Positions 62,852 through 64,000 of a DNA stretch of 64,000 bases are shown in pieces (position 1 is the first letter of the stretch; every line of letters begins with the position of its first letter). The DNA is from Bradyrhizobium sp. GTDB lineage: Bacteria > Pseudomonadota > Alphaproteobacteria > Rhizobiales > Xanthobacteraceae. The notes below the pieces were generated by a model. It did not search any database and had not been told where the DNA came from. It saw nothing but the letters and a program-made list of their open reading frames with translations. Location: contig NZ_JALHLP010000001.1 in the NCBI RefSeq assembly GCF_022844465.1, positions 310,001-374,000 on the forward strand, given 5' to 3'. The translations under genes and the position numbers were made by a program.

Positions 62852-64000
62852 TCAGATGCCGAGCTTCGCCTTGAGCAGATCGTTCACCGCTTGCGGATTG
62901 GCCTTGCCACCCGACGACTTCATCACCTGGCCGACGAACCAGCCGGCGAGTTGTGGCTTGGCTTTCGCCTGCGCCACCTTGTCGGGATTGGCCGCGATGA
63001 TGTCATCGATCACCTTCTCGATCGCGCCGAGATCGGTGACCTGCTTCATGCCGCGCGCTTCGACCAGCGCGCGGGGATCGCCGCCTTCGGTCCAGACGAT
63101 CTCGAACAGGTCCTTGGCGATCTTGCCGGAGATGGTGGCTTCGCCGATCAGATCGACGATGGCGGCAAGCTGCGCCGCCGACACCGGCGAGGCCGCGATG
63201 TCCCGGCCTTCCTTGTTGAGACGCCCGAACAGCTCGTTGATCACCCAGTTCGCCGCGAGCTTGCCGTCGCGCGCCTTGTCGGCGAGCCCGGCCAGCACGG
63301 CCTCGTAGAAATCGGCGCTTTCGCGTTCCGCCACAAGCACACCGGCGTCGTAGGGCGACAGTCCGAAACCGCCGATGAAGCGGGCCTTCTTCTGGTCCGG
63401 CAACTCCGGCAATTGCGATCTGAGCTCATCGACATAGCTTTGCGTGAACTCGAGCGGCAGCAGGTCGGGATCCGGGAAATAACGATAGTCGTGCGCTTCT
63501 TCCTTGGAACGCATCGAGCGCGTCTCGACCTTGTCGGGGTCGAACAGCCGGGTTTCCTGCTCGATGATGCCGCCGTCCTCGATAATCTCGATCTGGCGCC
63601 GCGCCTCGTATTCGATCGCCTGGCCGATGAAATTGATCGAGTTCATGTTCTTGATCTCGCAGCGGGTGCCGAGCGGCCCGCCCGGCTTGCGCACGGAGAC
63701 GTTGACGTCGGCGCGCAGCGAGCCTTTTTCCATGTCGCCGTCGCAGGTGCCGAGATAGCGCAGGATCGAGCGCAGCTTGGCGACATAGGCCTTGGCCTGC
63801 TCGGCGTCGCGGATGTCGGGCCTGGAGACGATTTCCATCAGCGCCACGCCGCAGCGGTTGAGATCGACACAGGACATGGTCGGGCTCTGGTCGTGCAGCA
63901 GCTTGCCGGCGTCCTGTTCGAGATGCAGCCGCTCGATGCCGACCGTGACGGTATGGCCGCCACCGAGTTCGACCACCACCTCGCCCTCGCCCACCACCGG
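62852..64000 (-). CDS. gatB: Asp-tRNA(Asn)/Glu-tRNA(Gln) amidotransferase subunit B (partial)
   Basis: GatB, with GatA and GatC, amidates mischarged Glu-tRNA(Gln) and Asp-tRNA(Asn). The visible C-terminal 380 or so residues include [59 protein letters not shown], the [13 protein letters not shown] motif, and the helical YqeY-like tail ending [15 protein letters not shown]. The gene runs off the right edge, so its start is not seen. Confidence 0.96.
   Translation of the reverse strand, partial: PVVGEGEVVVELGGGHTVTVGIERLHLEQDAGKLLHDQSPTMSCVDLNRCGVALMEIVSRPDIRDAEQAKAYVAKLRSILRYLGTCDGDMEKGSLRADVNVSVRKPGGPLGTRCEIKNMNSINFIGQAIEYEARRQIEIIEDGGIIEQETRLFDPDKVETRSMRSKEEAHDYRYFPDPDLLPLEFTQSYVDELRSQLPELPDQKKARFIGGFGLSPYDAGVLVAERESADFYEAVLAGLADKARDGKLAANWVINELFGRLNKEGRDIAASPVSAAQLAAIVDLIGEATISGKIAKDLFEIVWTEGGDPRALVEARGMKQVTDLGAIEKVIDDIIAANPDKVAQAKAKPQLAGWFVGQVMKSSGGKANPQAVNDLLKAKLGI

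Overview
The window reads as chromosome of an alphaproteobacterium of the Bradyrhizobium/Nitrobacteraceae type. The evidence is high GC with GC-ending codons, the gene order rsh-pdxJ-acpS-lepB-rnc-era-recO-parC, a nrdR-ribD-ribE-ribH-nusB-thiL cluster, a Mg-type (Asp-rich) ALA dehydratase as known from Bradyrhizobium, a large alphaproteobacterial porin, and many short palindromic intergenic repeats starting CATTCCGGGG or CATTGCGAG. No prophage, CRISPR array, rRNA or intact insertion sequence was seen.

Left part (0.2-13.4 kb): DUF177/YceD and a cytochrome bc1 assembly chaperone; the BamE lipoprotein; a Bug-type solute-binding protein; the K+-independent proton-pumping pyrophosphatase HppA; a cold-shock protein; then a leftward cluster glyA-nrdR-ribD-ribE-ribH-nusB-thiL (one-carbon metabolism, control of deoxynucleotide synthesis, riboflavin, antitermination, thiamin). 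A GST and a secreted histidine phosphatase follow.

Middle (13.5-27.5 kb): two small unknown genes, a complete four-gene carbohydrate-type ABC importer operon, a MarR/LdtR-like regulator with a palindrome in front of it, hemB, an RDD membrane protein, the N-end-rule transferase bpt, mntH with a Mur-like repeat at its promoter, and two MFS exporters.

Accessory metal(loid) and efflux region (27.6-40.1 kb): divergent arsenic clusters, arsR1-arsC(LMW-PTP type)-aqpS-arsC(Grx type) leftward and arsR2-flavoprotein with a Cys-rich tail-MFS-MFS rightward, without ArsB or Acr3. Then come a DMT exporter opposite an XRE regulator, another MFS protein, a rhodanese-ChrB fusion with ChrA, and a parDE toxin-antitoxin pair whose toxin gene carries a frameshift near its 3' end.

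Core block (40.1-59.6 kb): parC, recO, era, rnc, lepB, acpS, pdxJ, rsh and rpoZ, all leftward; then a NYN protein, a family 5 uracil-DNA glycosylase, a PrxQ-type peroxiredoxin, smpB, mscL, dapA, a soluble lytic transglycosylase and a porin.

Right end (59.6-64 kb): tRNA-Ser(GCT), a 5'-truncated and frameshifted DUF1186/SEC-C pseudogene, a Sel1-like small protein, a 30-residue Lys-rich histone-H1-like protein whose leader has two interlocking inverted repeats, and gatB running off the edge. The most promising leads are the arsR2-flavoprotein-MFS-MFS module and the small basic protein with its structured leader.
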